DNA from: Gracilibacillus lacisalsi DSM 19029
GTDB lineage: Bacteria > Bacillota > Bacilli > Bacillales > Amphibacillaceae
Length of the DNA stretch: 64,000 nt
Direction: 5' to 3'
NCBI RefSeq assembly: GCF_000377765.1
Contig: NZ_KB898663.1
Span: 310,001 to 374,000 of the forward strand
Shown here: in pieces, positions 27,120-36,161 of the stretch
Layout: every line of letters begins with the position of its first letter
Numbering within the stretch: the first letter of the stretch is position 1
Notes under the pieces: generated by a model
Seen by the model: the letters and a program-made list of their open reading frames with translations, nothing else
Databases searched by the model: none
What the model was told of the DNA's origin: nothing
Position numbers and translations under genes: made by a program

Positions 27120-27965
27120 TTACACCCCACTATATGCCATAAATCCGCCATCAACTTGAATACAAGTACCGGTTACAAAACCACTTGCTTCTTCATCAAC
27201 AAGCCAAAGCAATGTTCCTAATAAATCTTCTGGCGATCCTAGACGCCGCATTGGTGTATGATCAATGATTTTTTGCATACGTGGTGTTGGTGAACCATCT
27301 TCATTTGTTAAAAGCGGTCTGTTTTGATCTGTTAAAAAGAAGCCGGGAGCAATTGCATTGACACGTACATTCGCTTCCGCCATATGCACTGCAAGCCATT
27401 GGGTAAAATTATTTATCGCAGCTTTGGCCGCACTGTACGCCGGAACTTTTGTCATCGGACTTGGTGCACTCATGGATGAGATGTTGATAACCGTCGTTTT
27501 CCGTTCCACCATTCGCTCAGCAAAAACTTGTGTCGGAATTAAGGAACCGATAAAATTAAGGTTAAATACCGATGAGAAGCCTTCTGTTGTCATATCAAAA
27601 AATGTGCGGATGGAGGGGTCTAACAATTCTTCTTTTTCAAACTTTTCACTTGCTGTTGTACCGTCAGGATGGTTACCTCCTGCACCATTTATCAGAACGT
27701 CACAGGCTCCGTATGCTTGAAATATTTTTTCTTCAGCTCTCATCACCGCTGCTCGATCGAGTACATCACAGCCAATTGCCAACGCTTCTCCACCTTGTTC
27801 TTTGATATCATCGACTACCTTTTCTGCTTTTTCGTAAGTGCGATTTAATACGGCTACCTTCATGCCCTGACGTGCTAATTCCTTTGCCATTGCCCCACAC
27901 AGGACACCGCCACCTCCAGTAACGACAGCTACTTTATTTCTTAAGTTCGAATGGATTGGTAACAT
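27120..27965 (-). CDS. uxuB: D-mannonate oxidoreductase (fructuronate reductase), SDR family
   Basis: About 281 residues of the short-chain dehydrogenase fold, like B. subtilis UxuB (YjmF) and unlike the long-chain E. coli enzyme. NAD(P)-binding motif [10 protein letters not shown] (about residues 16-25), NGAGGN, catalytic Ser in [16 protein letters not shown] (Tyr/Lys pair) and the C-terminal [12 protein letters not shown]. It reduces D-fructuronate to D-mannonate. Two ATGs compete: 27974 directly after AAAGGAAAGG, and 27965 nine bases after it; I favour 27965. Both overlap the end of uxuA. Confidence 0.93.
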   Translation of the reverse strand: MLPIHSNLRNKVAVVTGGGGVLCGAMAKELARQGMKVAVLNRTYEKAEKVVDDIKEQGGEALAIGCDVLDRAAVMRAEEKIFQAYGACDVLINGAGGNHPDGTTASEKFEKEELLDPSIRTFFDMTTEGFSSVFNLNFIGSLIPTQVFAERMVERKTTVINISSMSAPSPMTKVPAYSAAKAAINNFTQWLAVHMAEANVRVNAIAPGFFLTDQNRPLLTNEDGSPTPRMQKIIDHTPMRRLGSPEDLLGTLLWLVDEEASGFVTGTCIQVDGGFMAYSGV

Positions 27966-29040
27966 CTGATTCATCCTTTCCTTTGACTAATTGGTAAGCA
28001 TCCCATAATCCCCATAAATACATAATCCCAAGCGCTCGATCATATAGCCCATAACCTGGTCTACACTGTTCATCCCAAATATGCCGACCATGATCTGGCC
28101 TTGTGTAGCCCGTAAAGTTAATATCATGATAGGCTCTGACAATCTCATCAATGCCAATTGAACCATCATTTGTTCGGTGAGATGTTTCAATAAAATTACC
28201 ATTATCAAATAATTTCACATTACGAATATGAGCAAAATGAATACGATCTTGAAACTCATGGATCATCGAGACGATATCATTATCTCTTCGAACTCCTAAT
28301 GCACCTGAACATAAAGTAATCCCATTATACTTGCTTGGCACTAGACGCATAATGTTCCGAAGGCGCTCTTGCGTTGTCACTATCCGCGGAAGGCCGAAGA
28401 TTTCCCATGGCGGATCATCTGGATGAATCGCTAATTTGATATCATACTCTTCACATACTGGAATGACTTTTTGCAAAAAGTAACGTAGATGATCGATTAA
28501 ATCATCTTCTGTAACGTGCTGATAGGCTGCAAATAAATCCTTTAGTGTCTCTAATCGTTCCGGTTCCCAGCCAGGCATCGTATAATCAGGATTTGCAGCA
28601 ATTTTTTCGACTAATTCTAATGGATCCATATCTGTCACTTTTGCCTTTTCATAAAAAAGTGCTGTTGATTGATCAGGTAAGGAACCAAATAAATCGGTTC
28701 TTACCCAATCAAATACTGGCATGAAATTATAACAAATAACTTTTACATTTACTGCCGCTAAATTTTTGATCGTTTCTATATAATTCGTAATATATCGATC
28801 ACGGTCTGCTCTCCCTAGTTTAATAGATTCATGAATATTGACACTCTCCACAACATCTAGGTGTAATCCATAACGCTCTACTTGTTGCTTCACTTCATAG
28901 ATGCGGTCTTTTGGCCATATTTCACCTGGAGGAATATCATGCAATGCCCAAACAATACCCTCCACTCCGGGGATTTGTTTAATTTGAGATAATGTTACAC
29001 TATCATTCCCCTCACCAAACCATCGAAACACCATTCGCAT
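27934..29040 (-). CDS. uxuA: Mannonate dehydratase
   Basis: 368-residue TIM-barrel enzyme that dehydrates D-mannonate to 2-keto-3-deoxygluconate with a divalent metal. Family blocks seen are [72 protein letters not shown] (Cys metal ligand), HFAHIRNVK and [13 protein letters not shown]. Located 17 bases after aguA and overlapping uxuB, so it belongs to the same operon. Uronate isomerase (UxaC), needed to make fructuronate from glucuronate, is not in the window. Confidence 0.97.
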   Translation of the reverse strand: MRMVFRWFGEGNDSVTLSQIKQIPGVEGIVWALHDIPPGEIWPKDRIYEVKQQVERYGLHLDVVESVNIHESIKLGRADRDRYITNYIETIKNLAAVNVKVICYNFMPVFDWVRTDLFGSLPDQSTALFYEKAKVTDMDPLELVEKIAANPDYTMPGWEPERLETLKDLFAAYQHVTEDDLIDHLRYFLQKVIPVCEEYDIKLAIHPDDPPWEIFGLPRIVTTQERLRNIMRLVPSKYNGITLCSGALGVRRDNDIVSMIHEFQDRIHFAHIRNVKLFDNGNFIETSHRTNDGSIGIDEIVRAYHDINFTGYTRPDHGRHIWDEQCRPGYGLYDRALGIMYLWGLWDAYQLVKGKDESDVTNPFELKK

Positions 29041-29057
29041 GTTGTCACATCCCTTCT

Positions 29058-31103
29058 TTAGTAGATGGTTCGTCCGTGTTGATCTGGGATACCAGATTTA
29101 CGGTAAAAATAGGTATTGATCTGATCACGCCATTCCTTAGCGTTCTCCAGTTGTCGCTCTAAGCGATTCTTCACATTCTCAAACCGCTCCCTATCAATAT
29201 CGTTGCTTAATCCATTCCATTGCTCGATTAAGCCTTCAACCTGTTCATAGCCTTTATAATGAGTGTCATAGATATGCTGAATCACCGTCTTTCCACTTTT
29301 TAACGTATACTTGTATGGTACATGATGAAAAAATAAAAGCAGTTCATCTGGAACTTTATCTAAGTCATTATAAATAGATTGATGCGGTTCTTGATATTGT
29401 TCGGTATAACCTGTTCCTGTTTCATTCGTCCGATCAACACCAATTCCATCACGATCAGCGAAATGATAGGTTCCCCATTTCGAATACTCATACCCATCAA
29501 TGTTAGGTCCGTAATGCACACCTGGCGTTACCATCCAGCCTACTCCAAGTGGAGCGGTATAATTTTCATAGATTTCCCATGCGTTTAATAGCATATCTTC
29601 AATCGTGTCAAGCACTTCTTGATTCGTACCAAACGTTTGCCTAATCCATTCTTTTGCGATCTCTTCCGAAGTTAATGCTGGATTCCAGGTTAATCTGCCA
29701 TATCCGTAGAGATTTGCTTGTGCTAATGTATTTCCTGTCCAGTTTTCATCATCACCAATATTGGAAACTGCTGCTACCCCACTGTATTTATTGTGATGAA
29801 TATTGCCGGCTACTATTTCTTCAATGGTTGTTCCCTCTCCCTTAATATGCGTATCAAAGGCAAGGACTTCTTTCCACTGTGGTATTAGATAACATAAATC
29901 GATTTGTTGACCAGTATATTCTTGCGCCACTTGAAATTCGATCATTTGATTCGTATTTGGCATCGCCCCAATTAATGGGGAGACAGGCTCTCGCACTTGA
30001 AAATCCATTGGTCCATTTTTTACTTGTAAAATCACATTTTCATGGAAACGTCCATCCAATGGTTTAAAGTGATCATATGCAGCTCTTGCCCGATCTGTTG
30101 ACCGATCACGCCAATCCTGTAAGTGGTTATAGACAAAACAGCGCCAGATTACTTTACCTTGAAATGGTTCTAAGGCTTTTGCTAACATGTTCGACCCATC
30201 GGCATGGTCACGATTATATGTAAAAGGACCAGGTCTGTTTTCGGAGTCAGCTTTCACAACAAATCCGCCAAAATCCGGAATATAAGCATAAATTTCTTTT
30301 GTTTTTTCTTTCCACCAATTTTGTACGTTTTGATCAAGTGGATCTGCCGTACCTAGATCTCCGAGTGTCACAGGGCTGGCAAAGTTGATACTTAGATAAA
30401 GTTTGATACCATATGTACGGAAAATACTAGCAATCTCTTGAATTTCAGGTAGATATTTTTTGGTAATAAAATAGGTTTCTTCTTCCCAGACGTTGACATT
30501 GTTGATCGAAATGGCATTGATACCGACAGAAGACAAAAATCTCGCATAATCTTTGATTCTCGTTTTATCTTCGACAAATTGATTATTTTGATAGAAAATC
30601 GATCGACCGGAATACCCTCTCTCAATACTACCGTCAAAGTTATCCCACTGATTTAGCATTCGAAATTGATTTTTCGGCTGTTCAACTATACTTAATTGTG
30701 TGATATCTGCTTGAAGCTGCATCAACCTTAACAAATGATGGACTCCATATAAGACAGCAACATCAGAATTACCGGTAATGATTAATTGTTTTTCATCCGA
30801 TGAAAGAAGGAAAGCTTCTTCATTTTTATCTGCTAATATCGCTTGCTTGTTTTCATCTAGGTGTTGAGCTAGTTCAATCTTGTTACCGATTACAACTTTA
30901 CTATTATAAGGATCATTCGAAACGTTGAATTTCTTATCAAGCATTTGTGGTACAGCCACAAGCAGCTCTTCCTTTGCAGCTTGTAACTGTAAACCTTCAC
31001 CTATCACACAAACTTGATCCAACAAAAGTTGGTATTGCTCTTTCGCTTTGCTATCTGTTACTGGCTGATATTGTAGCCACATATTATATTTTTTACGATT
31101 CAT
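29058..31103 (-). CDS. aguA: Alpha-glucuronidase, GH67
   Basis: 681-residue intracellular enzyme that removes 4-O-methyl-glucuronic acid from the terminal xylose of aldouronic acids. The catalytic residues align with Geobacillus AguA with a constant shift of three: general acid Glu288 in [13 protein letters not shown], and Asp367 ([13 protein letters not shown]) with Glu395 (FQVAQEYTG) as the base pair. The N-terminal alpha/beta domain (to about 140) precedes the TIM barrel, as in the family. It is second in the gntR operon, 17 bases after the regulator, with GAGAGAAGGAG before the ATG. Confidence 0.97.
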   Translation of the reverse strand: MNRKKYNMWLQYQPVTDSKAKEQYQLLLDQVCVIGEGLQLQAAKEELLVAVPQMLDKKFNVSNDPYNSKVVIGNKIELAQHLDENKQAILADKNEEAFLLSSDEKQLIITGNSDVAVLYGVHHLLRLMQLQADITQLSIVEQPKNQFRMLNQWDNFDGSIERGYSGRSIFYQNNQFVEDKTRIKDYARFLSSVGINAISINNVNVWEEETYFITKKYLPEIQEIASIFRTYGIKLYLSINFASPVTLGDLGTADPLDQNVQNWWKEKTKEIYAYIPDFGGFVVKADSENRPGPFTYNRDHADGSNMLAKALEPFQGKVIWRCFVYNHLQDWRDRSTDRARAAYDHFKPLDGRFHENVILQVKNGPMDFQVREPVSPLIGAMPNTNQMIEFQVAQEYTGQQIDLCYLIPQWKEVLAFDTHIKGEGTTIEEIVAGNIHHNKYSGVAAVSNIGDDENWTGNTLAQANLYGYGRLTWNPALTSEEIAKEWIRQTFGTNQEVLDTIEDMLLNAWEIYENYTAPLGVGWMVTPGVHYGPNIDGYEYSKWGTYHFADRDGIGVDRTNETGTGYTEQYQEPHQSIYNDLDKVPDELLLFFHHVPYKYTLKSGKTVIQHIYDTHYKGYEQVEGLIEQWNGLSNDIDRERFENVKNRLERQLENAKEWRDQINTYFYRKSGIPDQHGRTIY

Positions 31104-31120
31104 ATCTACACTCCTTCTCT

Positions 31121-31798
31121 CTAAACAAAAAATTCTGGGTTTTGATCTTTCAGCTGATCTTTTTCTATTTCAACGAGCTGTAGATGTTCCATTGCTGCTT
31201 TTTCAGCTGTCTCAGGATCTCTGCCAGCTATTGCTTCAAATATATTACGATGCTGAGCGACGATGATTTTCCAATCATGATTGACAGAAAGACGTAGTAG
31301 ACGTAAACGGTCAAATTGGACATTCATTCGTTTCACCATATTCCATGTTCTATGTTTACCACAACCTCGGTACATTAACTGGTGAAATTCATCATCTAAT
31401 TCAAATAAGCGTTGATAGGATCCTTTTTCTAATGAAAATTCCTGAAGTGTTAAGTTGGATTCCATTTGTAGCAAATCTTCTTTTTCCATTGTTTCGGCAG
31501 CTTCTCTTACAATAGCTTTTTCAATATTTTCTCTGACAAAGCGCCCTTCCTCTACTAATGCTAAATTAATTTTAGTCACAATCGTTCCAATTTGTGGATA
31601 GACACCTAGCAATTCTTCCTGATTTAATTGTAGAAAAGCTTCTCTAACTGGTGTTCTGCTAACATTAAGCTTATCTGAGATTTCTTTTTCAGACAGCTTG
31701 GTTCCAGGGGCAATTTCGCCATTCATAATTTGTGTTTTAATCGTGTTGTACACATAATCCCGTGACGATCCTCTTGTTCTTTGACTTTGAGTGACCAT
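31121..31798 (-). CDS. GntR-family regulator with FCD domain (UxuR-like)
   Basis: 225-residue repressor-type protein. An N-terminal winged helix (about residues 10-75) has [39 protein letters not shown] and [15 protein letters not shown]. The C-terminal all-helical FCD domain has the metal/effector residues [31 protein letters not shown] and [16 protein letters not shown]. As the first gene of the aguA-uxuAB-kdgKA-xynB operon it probably senses an aldouronate or glucuronate intermediate and controls its own operon. In Geobacillus the equivalent is UxuR. The ATG follows AGAAGGTG, and a palindrome lies in its leader. Confidence 0.92.
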   Translation of the reverse strand: MVTQSQRTRGSSRDYVYNTIKTQIMNGEIAPGTKLSEKEISDKLNVSRTPVREAFLQLNQEELLGVYPQIGTIVTKINLALVEEGRFVRENIEKAIVREAAETMEKEDLLQMESNLTLQEFSLEKGSYQRLFELDDEFHQLMYRGCGKHRTWNMVKRMNVQFDRLRLLRLSVNHDWKIIVAQHRNIFEAIAGRDPETAEKAAMEHLQLVEIEKDQLKDQNPEFFV

Positions 31799-31813
31799 TC
31801 CTACACCTTCTTT

Positions 31814-31862
31814 ATACTAGTATGGTAGTTTATATTATACGCTTATTATGATTAAATTTCAA
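31814..31862 (-). promoter_or_regulatory. Promoter and palindromic operator of the gntR-aguA operon
   Basis: Minus strand: TTGAAA (31857-31862), 17 bases, TATAAT (31834-31839), a near-perfect sigma-A promoter. The perfect palindrome ATACTAGTAT (31814-31823) follows the -10 and lies just before the ribosome site, the place expected for autorepression by the GntR-type protein. A related TTACTAGTAT occurs at 40428-40437. Confidence 0.72.
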
Positions 31863-31875
31863 CATCGAACATGGG

Positions 31876-32361
31876 TCATTCTTCATATTCCCATAAAATT
31901 CGCCATTCTTGATCCTCTTCAGCTAAAATAACTGGTTGATCAATTTCTAAATAACCATATTTACTCTGATAAATATAGGTTACGATAAGTCGGTAAACGG
32001 TTTGAGTGTTTGCCAGTTCAGTTGTCATTTGATAATTTTCAATTTTTACCGGTTCACTAATCGTAAAATCAAACGTGTTAACACCAAAGTGCTCGAGAAA
32101 TACGTGGGCACGATCTTGAATATAGTCACTTTTGTCAAATCTGTTCTTCATTGAAGAGTGAAACATCTCCCACGAATTAGAGAAATCCCCATTTTGTTCG
32201 TATTGATAAAACTGTTCTACCACTTTTTCCACTTCTCGCTCTGTAGAAAAAAACTGTACGATCGCATAAACAACTAACGTGATGAAAGCTATCGTGAAGA
32301 TCAATCCGATTAACAATATAATGTTACGGTTTTTTTGATATTGATAACGGCGAAATTTCAT
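31876..32361 (-). CDS. Uncharacterised single-pass membrane protein
   Basis: I do not recognise a named family. The protein has a basic N-terminus, one membrane segment (about residues 14-38, IILLIGLIFTIAFITLVVYAIVQF) and an outside domain of about 120 residues. The stretch VEKVVEQFYQYEQNGDFSNSWEMFHSSMKNRF recalls NTF2-like or DUF4878-type domains. The frame is open to an ATG at 32394, but GGGTGAT just before the ATG at 32361 favours a 161-residue protein. It stands alone between the aguA operon promoter and a candidate small RNA transcribed the other way. Confidence 0.7.
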   Translation of the reverse strand: MKFRRYQYQKNRNIILLIGLIFTIAFITLVVYAIVQFFSTEREVEKVVEQFYQYEQNGDFSNSWEMFHSSMKNRFDKSDYIQDRAHVFLEHFGVNTFDFTISEPVKIENYQMTTELANTQTVYRLIVTYIYQSKYGYLEIDQPVILAEEDQEWRILWEYEE

Positions 32362-32478
32362 ATTTATCACCCATTTTTTAAAATTATCAGTCATTTAAAA
32401 AGCCTTTATATAAGCATATTCGCCATTATCTAATTTAGTATTCCCATTATTTGCGAATAAAATAGTTCTATGTGCCTA

Positions 32479-32507
32479 TTGTAATCGCTTACTAAATTTT
32501 ATATACT
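32479..32507 (+). promoter_or_regulatory. Promoter with overlapping cre-like box for a candidate small RNA
   Basis: TTGTAA (32479-32484), a 17-base spacer and TATACT (32502-32507) form a good plus-strand promoter. TGTAATCGCTTACT (32480-32493) differs from the cre consensus only in the last base and covers the -35. No plus-strand gene follows before 34601; a strong terminator follows instead. Confidence 0.6.
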
Positions 32508-32513
32508 GAAATC

Positions 32514-32640
32514 GGTTACAATAATAGTTGTTGTGTACATATACTGTTCACATCTTTCAGAGGTGTGGATACATGTACAGTATTTTGATTCAAAATAGAT
32601 TGTCCCCCTTTGCACCCTATAATATAGGGTGCCTTTTTTT
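32514..32640 (+). ncRNA. Candidate small RNA with two hairpins, about 127 nt
   Basis: The unit runs from the expected start 7 bases after the -10 to a textbook terminator (GCACCCTAT-AAT-ATAGGGTGC at 32612-32632 followed by CC and seven T). Upstream of it is a second structure: ATACTGT (32541-32547) pairs with ACAGTAT (32577-32583), and inside CACATCT pairs with AGGTGTG around a TTCAG loop. AGAGGTG and an ATG at 32573 could start a 28-codon frame, but it would run through the terminator, so a non-coding RNA is preferred. No match to a named RNA is claimed. Confidence 0.5.
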
Positions 32641-32798
32641 GTTTACAACAACAAAACTGCTTTAACGAGGTCACCGACCCTGCTTGTTTTTGTGATGTGG
32701 AGTAGATACATCCTGCGAAGTTTTGAAAATTCTGTTTGTTCGAAACTAAATGCACAGTAGCCTATGAAGTAATTTTGACATATATCGTCGTGATCATA

Positions 32799-33140
32799 AC
32801 CGCCACTCCGGCTGCCCACTTCCCTTTCCGTGGGGGTTGCCCTTCAGCTAACTTTTTGAGCCAAAACCGCTCGAAAAAGTGGATCTTCAGGTCAAACGAT
32901 TCCCACAGGAGTGGAAGTGGGCGCCTTCGTTAAGATATGCTCCACAACACTTATCCGAAATCAGCCAGTTGATTTCTCCACCATATGTAGTTCCATGAGT
33001 TCTATCCTTTCTATAACCAGAGCACAACAATAGCGGAGGCAGAATACGGAGACTCCTGTGGGACAGCGAGATCTGAAGATCCACTTTGCAAAGTTAGCTG
33101 AAGCCGAGCCCACGGAAAGCGCAGTATTCTGCGGAGCGGT
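32799..33140. repeat. Composite palindromic intergenic repeat, copy A (two inverted units)
   Basis: The unit on the plus strand (32799-32930) carries, in order, CTTTCCGTGGGG, CTTCAGCTAACTTTT, AAAAGTGGATCTTCAG and TCCCACAGGAGT. The same order recurs on the minus strand at 33030-33140, with about 100 bases between. Outer ends pair (AACCGC... with ...GCGGTTT). Inside each unit AGCTAACTTT and AAAGTGGATCTTCAG are also partly complementary. A related copy lies at 42721-43020. Short open frames across it have no ribosome sites. No gene is seen in the rest of the 32641-33228 gap. Confidence 0.85.
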
Positions 33141-33228
33141 TTGTCTGACACTCTCTAAGTCAAGAATGGAAGAGAGCAATTACTGCGCAGTATATTAAAT
33201 TTTGTGCTATTCTTTGATATTCTTGGAA

Positions 33229-33263
33229 CAAAAAACACACTCCACTTGGGAGCGTGTTTTTTG
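33229..33263. terminator. Terminator after the DoxX pair
   Basis: A 14-pair stem with one mismatch (CAAAAAACACACTCC with GGAGCGTGTTTTTTG) lies one base beyond the stop at 33265. A- and T-runs are present on both arms, so it can work in both directions. Confidence 0.85.
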
Positions 33264-33264
33264 C

Positions 33265-33783
33265 TTAGTGTGCTTCTGCTTGTTTTATAAAGCTTTCTTC
33301 ATTTTTGCTTGTTACTTTTTCTTTGATGAAAGGAATCACATATCTGTCTAATCCAAATCTTCCTGCGTTATAACCTGCTACAAGTAAGAATAATGTGAGT
33401 AAAATCATTTGACCATTTGTGCTGATTGTTCCACTGAACAGGAATGCAAAGTTCATCATGATTCCCATTAATGCTGCGAAATTAGTAAATACACCTAGAA
33501 TAAGCGCGATACCAACTAGTAATTCTCCCCACATAACGAGGAATGTAAAAATATCGGCTCCAGGAATCGCAACAGCTTCTAAGAACGCTGCCCACCAGCC
33601 TTGAACAGTTGGATGTTCACCACCTGCGTTTGCTACAGCTCCTTGCAGAAATCCACTAGCATCGAATTCTCCGCCAGTAATCTTGCCCCAACCAGCTGTC
33701 ATCCATTGATACCCTAAATACACTCTAATAAAAGCTAAGATTCCTGCTACTACTTTATTATTTCTTAAAAAGTTTACGAACAT
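33265..33783 (-). CDS. DoxX family membrane protein (second copy)
   Basis: 172-residue DoxX-type protein with four hydrophobic segments. Family blocks are VYLGYQWMTAGWGKI, FLVMWGELLVGIALILGVFTNFAALMGIMMNF and LFLLVAGYNAGRFGLDRYVIPF. It is about three-quarters identical by eye to the neighbour at 33837, from which it is separated by 53 bases, so the pair arose by tandem duplication. DoxX proteins are linked to thiol or quinone stress in some bacteria; the function here is not known. AAAGGAGTG precedes the ATG, and a terminator follows directly. Confidence 0.85.
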   Translation of the reverse strand: MFVNFLRNNKVVAGILAFIRVYLGYQWMTAGWGKITGGEFDASGFLQGAVANAGGEHPTVQGWWAAFLEAVAIPGADIFTFLVMWGELLVGIALILGVFTNFAALMGIMMNFAFLFSGTISTNGQMILLTLFLLVAGYNAGRFGLDRYVIPFIKEKVTSKNEESFIKQAEAH

Positions 33784-33836
33784 TTTAAGTCACTCCTTTT
33801 AATTTTTGTTCAACATTTCACATATAAAGCTATAAG

Positions 33837-34355
33837 TTAATGTGTTTCTGCAACAACTTGTTTCATTTGATTTCTTCTTTTATCTGCTATTTTTTGACGA
33901 ATAAATGGAATTACATAACGATCTAATCCGAGTCTACCTGCGTTCAACCCTGCTGCTAATAAGAATGCTGTTAATAAAATCATTTGTGGGTTACTGCTTA
34001 CTGTTCCACTGAAAACAAAGGCAAAGTTCATTACAATTCCCATTAATGCTGCAAAGTTTGTGAAGATTCCTAGAATAAGTGCAATTCCTACTAAGAACTC
34101 TCCCCACATTACTAGAAAGCTGAAAACATTTGCTCCTGGTATGGCGACATTTTCAAGAAATGCTGCCCACCAGCTTTGAACTGCTGGATGGTCGCCACTT
34201 GCTTTAGCTACTGCTCCTTGTAAATAACCGGATGCATCGAAACCTCCTGTTATTTTCCCCCAACCAGATGTTAACCAAGTGTACCCTAAATAAATACGAA
34301 TAATAGCTAGAAAACCTGCAACATAACGATTAGATCTTAAGAATTCTAGAAACAT
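33837..34355 (-). CDS. DoxX family membrane protein (first copy)
   Basis: 172 residues, same length as the downstream copy. Blocks: IYLGYTWLTSGWGKITGGFDASGY, FLVMWGEFLVGIALILGIFTNFAALMGIVMNFAF, LLAAGLNAGRLGLDRYVIPFIRQK. It differs mostly in the soluble tail (KIADKRRNQMKQVVAETH against EKVTSKNEESFIKQAEAH), while the membrane core is nearly the same. A one-residue length difference near the middle (GGF/GGEF) and one at the tail balance out. It has its own AAGGAGTGG site and a promoter upstream; both copies are probably cotranscribed. Confidence 0.86.
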   Translation of the reverse strand: MFLEFLRSNRYVAGFLAIIRIYLGYTWLTSGWGKITGGFDASGYLQGAVAKASGDHPAVQSWWAAFLENVAIPGANVFSFLVMWGEFLVGIALILGIFTNFAALMGIVMNFAFVFSGTVSSNPQMILLTAFLLAAGLNAGRLGLDRYVIPFIRQKIADKRRNQMKQVVAETH

Positions 34356-34427
34356 CTTCCACCACTCCTTTTCTTGTTCATCATTTCACATTTGGTTATG
34401 TGTTTGTTATCTTTATTACACTTATAT

Positions 34428-34455
34428 CATATCATAATTGTTTCTCTTTTCAATA
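34428..34455 (-). promoter_or_regulatory. Promoter of the DoxX pair
   Basis: Minus strand: TTGAAA (34450-34455), 16 bases, TATGAT (34428-34433), about 75 bases upstream of the first ATG. The leader is A/T-rich with no clear operator. Confidence 0.5.
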
Positions 34456-34600
34456 ATAATGTTCATTCATTCACATTTTGATCAAATCTTTATGTCTAAT
34501 TTGTGACATCGCTTCCTTTTTCAGTTATGCTAATAATACATGCTTTTATTTGCAAGGGATAAACTATCACTTATAACAAAAAAGAGATGAGGTGCAAGGT

Positions 34601-35521
34601 ATGAAATATCGTAGACTCGGCAAAACAAATTTAGATGTTTCAGTTGTAGGAATTGGTACTTGGCAATTCGGTGGTGAATGGGGAAAGGATTTTATCCAAG
34701 TAGAAGTTGATCAGATTCTTGATCAGGCAAAACAAGAAGGAATCAATCTGATCGACACTGCTGAATGTTATGGTGATCATCTCTCTGAACAATTTATCGG
34801 TGATTATTTAAGTAGGAATAATCGTGAAGACTGGATTGTAGCAACTAAATTCGGTCACCATTTTCATCGTAATTTTGAACGGACGCGCCATTGGTCTCCA
34901 GATGAAGTGTTGAAACAACTTGATGACTCCTTAAGATCATTAAAAACAGATTACATCGATGTTTATCAGGCTCATTCCTGTACTGATGAAGAATTTACTA
35001 ATGATGATTTATGGACCATGTTAGACAAACAGAAACAAGCAGGTAAGATTCGACACTTAGCGATTTCATTAGCTGGAAATGAAGATAGCTACCAGACTGA
35101 TAAAGCAACAGAAGTTGGAGCTGAAGCAATCCAAGTAGTATATAATCGCCTGGATCGTGCACCTGAGGAAAAAATATATCCCTCTGCCATCAACCAAGAT
35201 CTTGGTGTTTTGGCTAGGGTCCCATTAGCAAGTGGCTACTTAAGTGGCAAATATAAACCAGGTTCTACATTTGAAGAAAATGACGTACGATCCAGACATG
35301 ACCGTGACAAAACCGACCGCTTGTTAAGAATCGTTGAAGAAATTGCTCGTCACGAAGTTCCTGAAGGAGTAAATATGGCAAGTTGGGCACTTGCTTGGTG
35401 CTTAAAACACAATGCTGTCACGACTGTTATACCGGGTTGTAAAAACCGAGAACAGGTTAGTTCCAATGCACGTGCGGCTGATTTAGATATCGTTTCAGAG
35501 AAACATCCTCAGGCGAAATAA
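34601..35521 (+). CDS. Aldo/keto reductase
   Basis: 306-residue (beta/alpha)8 NADPH-dependent reductase. Residues of the catalytic tetrad are visible: Asp and Tyr in LIDTAECYGDHLSE, Lys in IVATKFGHH, His in VYQAHSC. The N-terminus YRRLGKTNLDVSVVGIGTWQFGG and the late NADP-binding block TVIPGCKNREQVSSNARA match YhdN/YqkF-like enzymes. The longer reading starts at a GTG (34592), but GAGGTG 6 bases before the ATG at 34601 fixes the start. It stands alone, divergent from the DoxX genes, and ends at a bidirectional terminator. The carbonyl substrate is unknown. Confidence 0.9.
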   Translation: MKYRRLGKTNLDVSVVGIGTWQFGGEWGKDFIQVEVDQILDQAKQEGINLIDTAECYGDHLSEQFIGDYLSRNNREDWIVATKFGHHFHRNFERTRHWSPDEVLKQLDDSLRSLKTDYIDVYQAHSCTDEEFTNDDLWTMLDKQKQAGKIRHLAISLAGNEDSYQTDKATEVGAEAIQVVYNRLDRAPEEKIYPSAINQDLGVLARVPLASGYLSGKYKPGSTFEENDVRSRHDRDKTDRLLRIVEEIARHEVPEGVNMASWALAWCLKHNAVTTVIPGCKNREQVSSNARAADLDIVSEKHPQAK

Positions 35522-35546
35522 ATTATCCTGTATAAAATTGTTTCAA

Positions 35547-35592
35547 TAAAAAAACAACAGCATCCATCTATGAATAAGCTGTTGTTTTTTTA
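35547..35592. terminator. Bidirectional terminator
   Basis: Stem TAAAAAAACAACAGC/GCTGTTGTTTTTTTA (15 bp) with a 16-base loop between the convergent aldo/keto reductase and the acidic membrane-protein gene. Confidence 0.88.
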
Positions 35593-35597
35593 TGTAA

Positions 35598-36065
35598 TTA
35601 TCCGCCATATACATCATCACGAACTGTAGAGCTACTACTATTACTGCTACTGCTGGAACTGTTAGAACTGCTGGAACTGTTATTATCTTGATAATAGTAA
35701 CTATTATTAGTGCTGGAGTCTACTTGCTCAGTTCCTCCATATAGGTTTTCTTCATCTTCTAGTTCAACAGTTTCATCGACTTCTTCCTCATCTTCTAGTT
35801 CTTCATCTTCTTCGTTTTCATCCTGATCCTCTTCTTCATCTAATATTTCTAACCCCTGGGGTAAATGAATATTGATCGTGCTTAATGCTTTTGTCTGATG
35901 AAGATCATAAGCATATTGCTGAATGGAATTGTTATTAAAGACTGTTTTACCATCCAGATAGCTTTTAATAAACCAGCCTATACCAATTAGTAATGTTATC
36001 CCTACTGCAATTGTGATGTATACGACCATTGAATCTTGATTATTTCTCAGGGCTCTCCCCTCCAA
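35598..36065 (-). CDS. Small membrane protein with acidic and Ser/Asn-rich tail
   Basis: No family recognised. One membrane segment (about residues 14-34, VVYITIAVGITLLIGIGWFIK) is followed by a short folded part (YDLHQTKALSTINIHLPQG), then about 35 residues that are mostly Glu/Asp, then a Ser/Asn low-complexity tail ending VYGG. Such tails suit a flexible extracellular stalk in a halophile. The start is unclear: a TTG at 36065 precedes the strong GGAGGGGAG site, the CTG at 36050 is well spaced from it, and the first ATG (36029) is too far away. It is flanked by a terminator on one side and the GH43-like gene on the other. Confidence 0.6.
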   Translation of the reverse strand: MEGRALRNNQDSMVVYITIAVGITLLIGIGWFIKSYLDGKTVFNNNSIQQYAYDLHQTKALSTINIHLPQGLEILDEEEDQDENEEDEELEDEEEVDETVELEDEENLYGGTEQVDSSTNNSYYYQDNNSSSSSNSSSSSSNSSSSTVRDDVYGG

Positions 36066-36161
36066 ACATTACGTCATTCATACTACTAAATTACCATTGA
36101 AAGATAAAAATGTAAATAAATCTAATCTAAACCATTCGAAATACACATAGTTTCCTAGTTT

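Noticed and set aside
32516-33179. Several open frames of 65-79 residues on both strands
   Set aside because: They lie in the candidate RNA and in palindromic repeat A, have no ribosome sites and no protein-like pattern.
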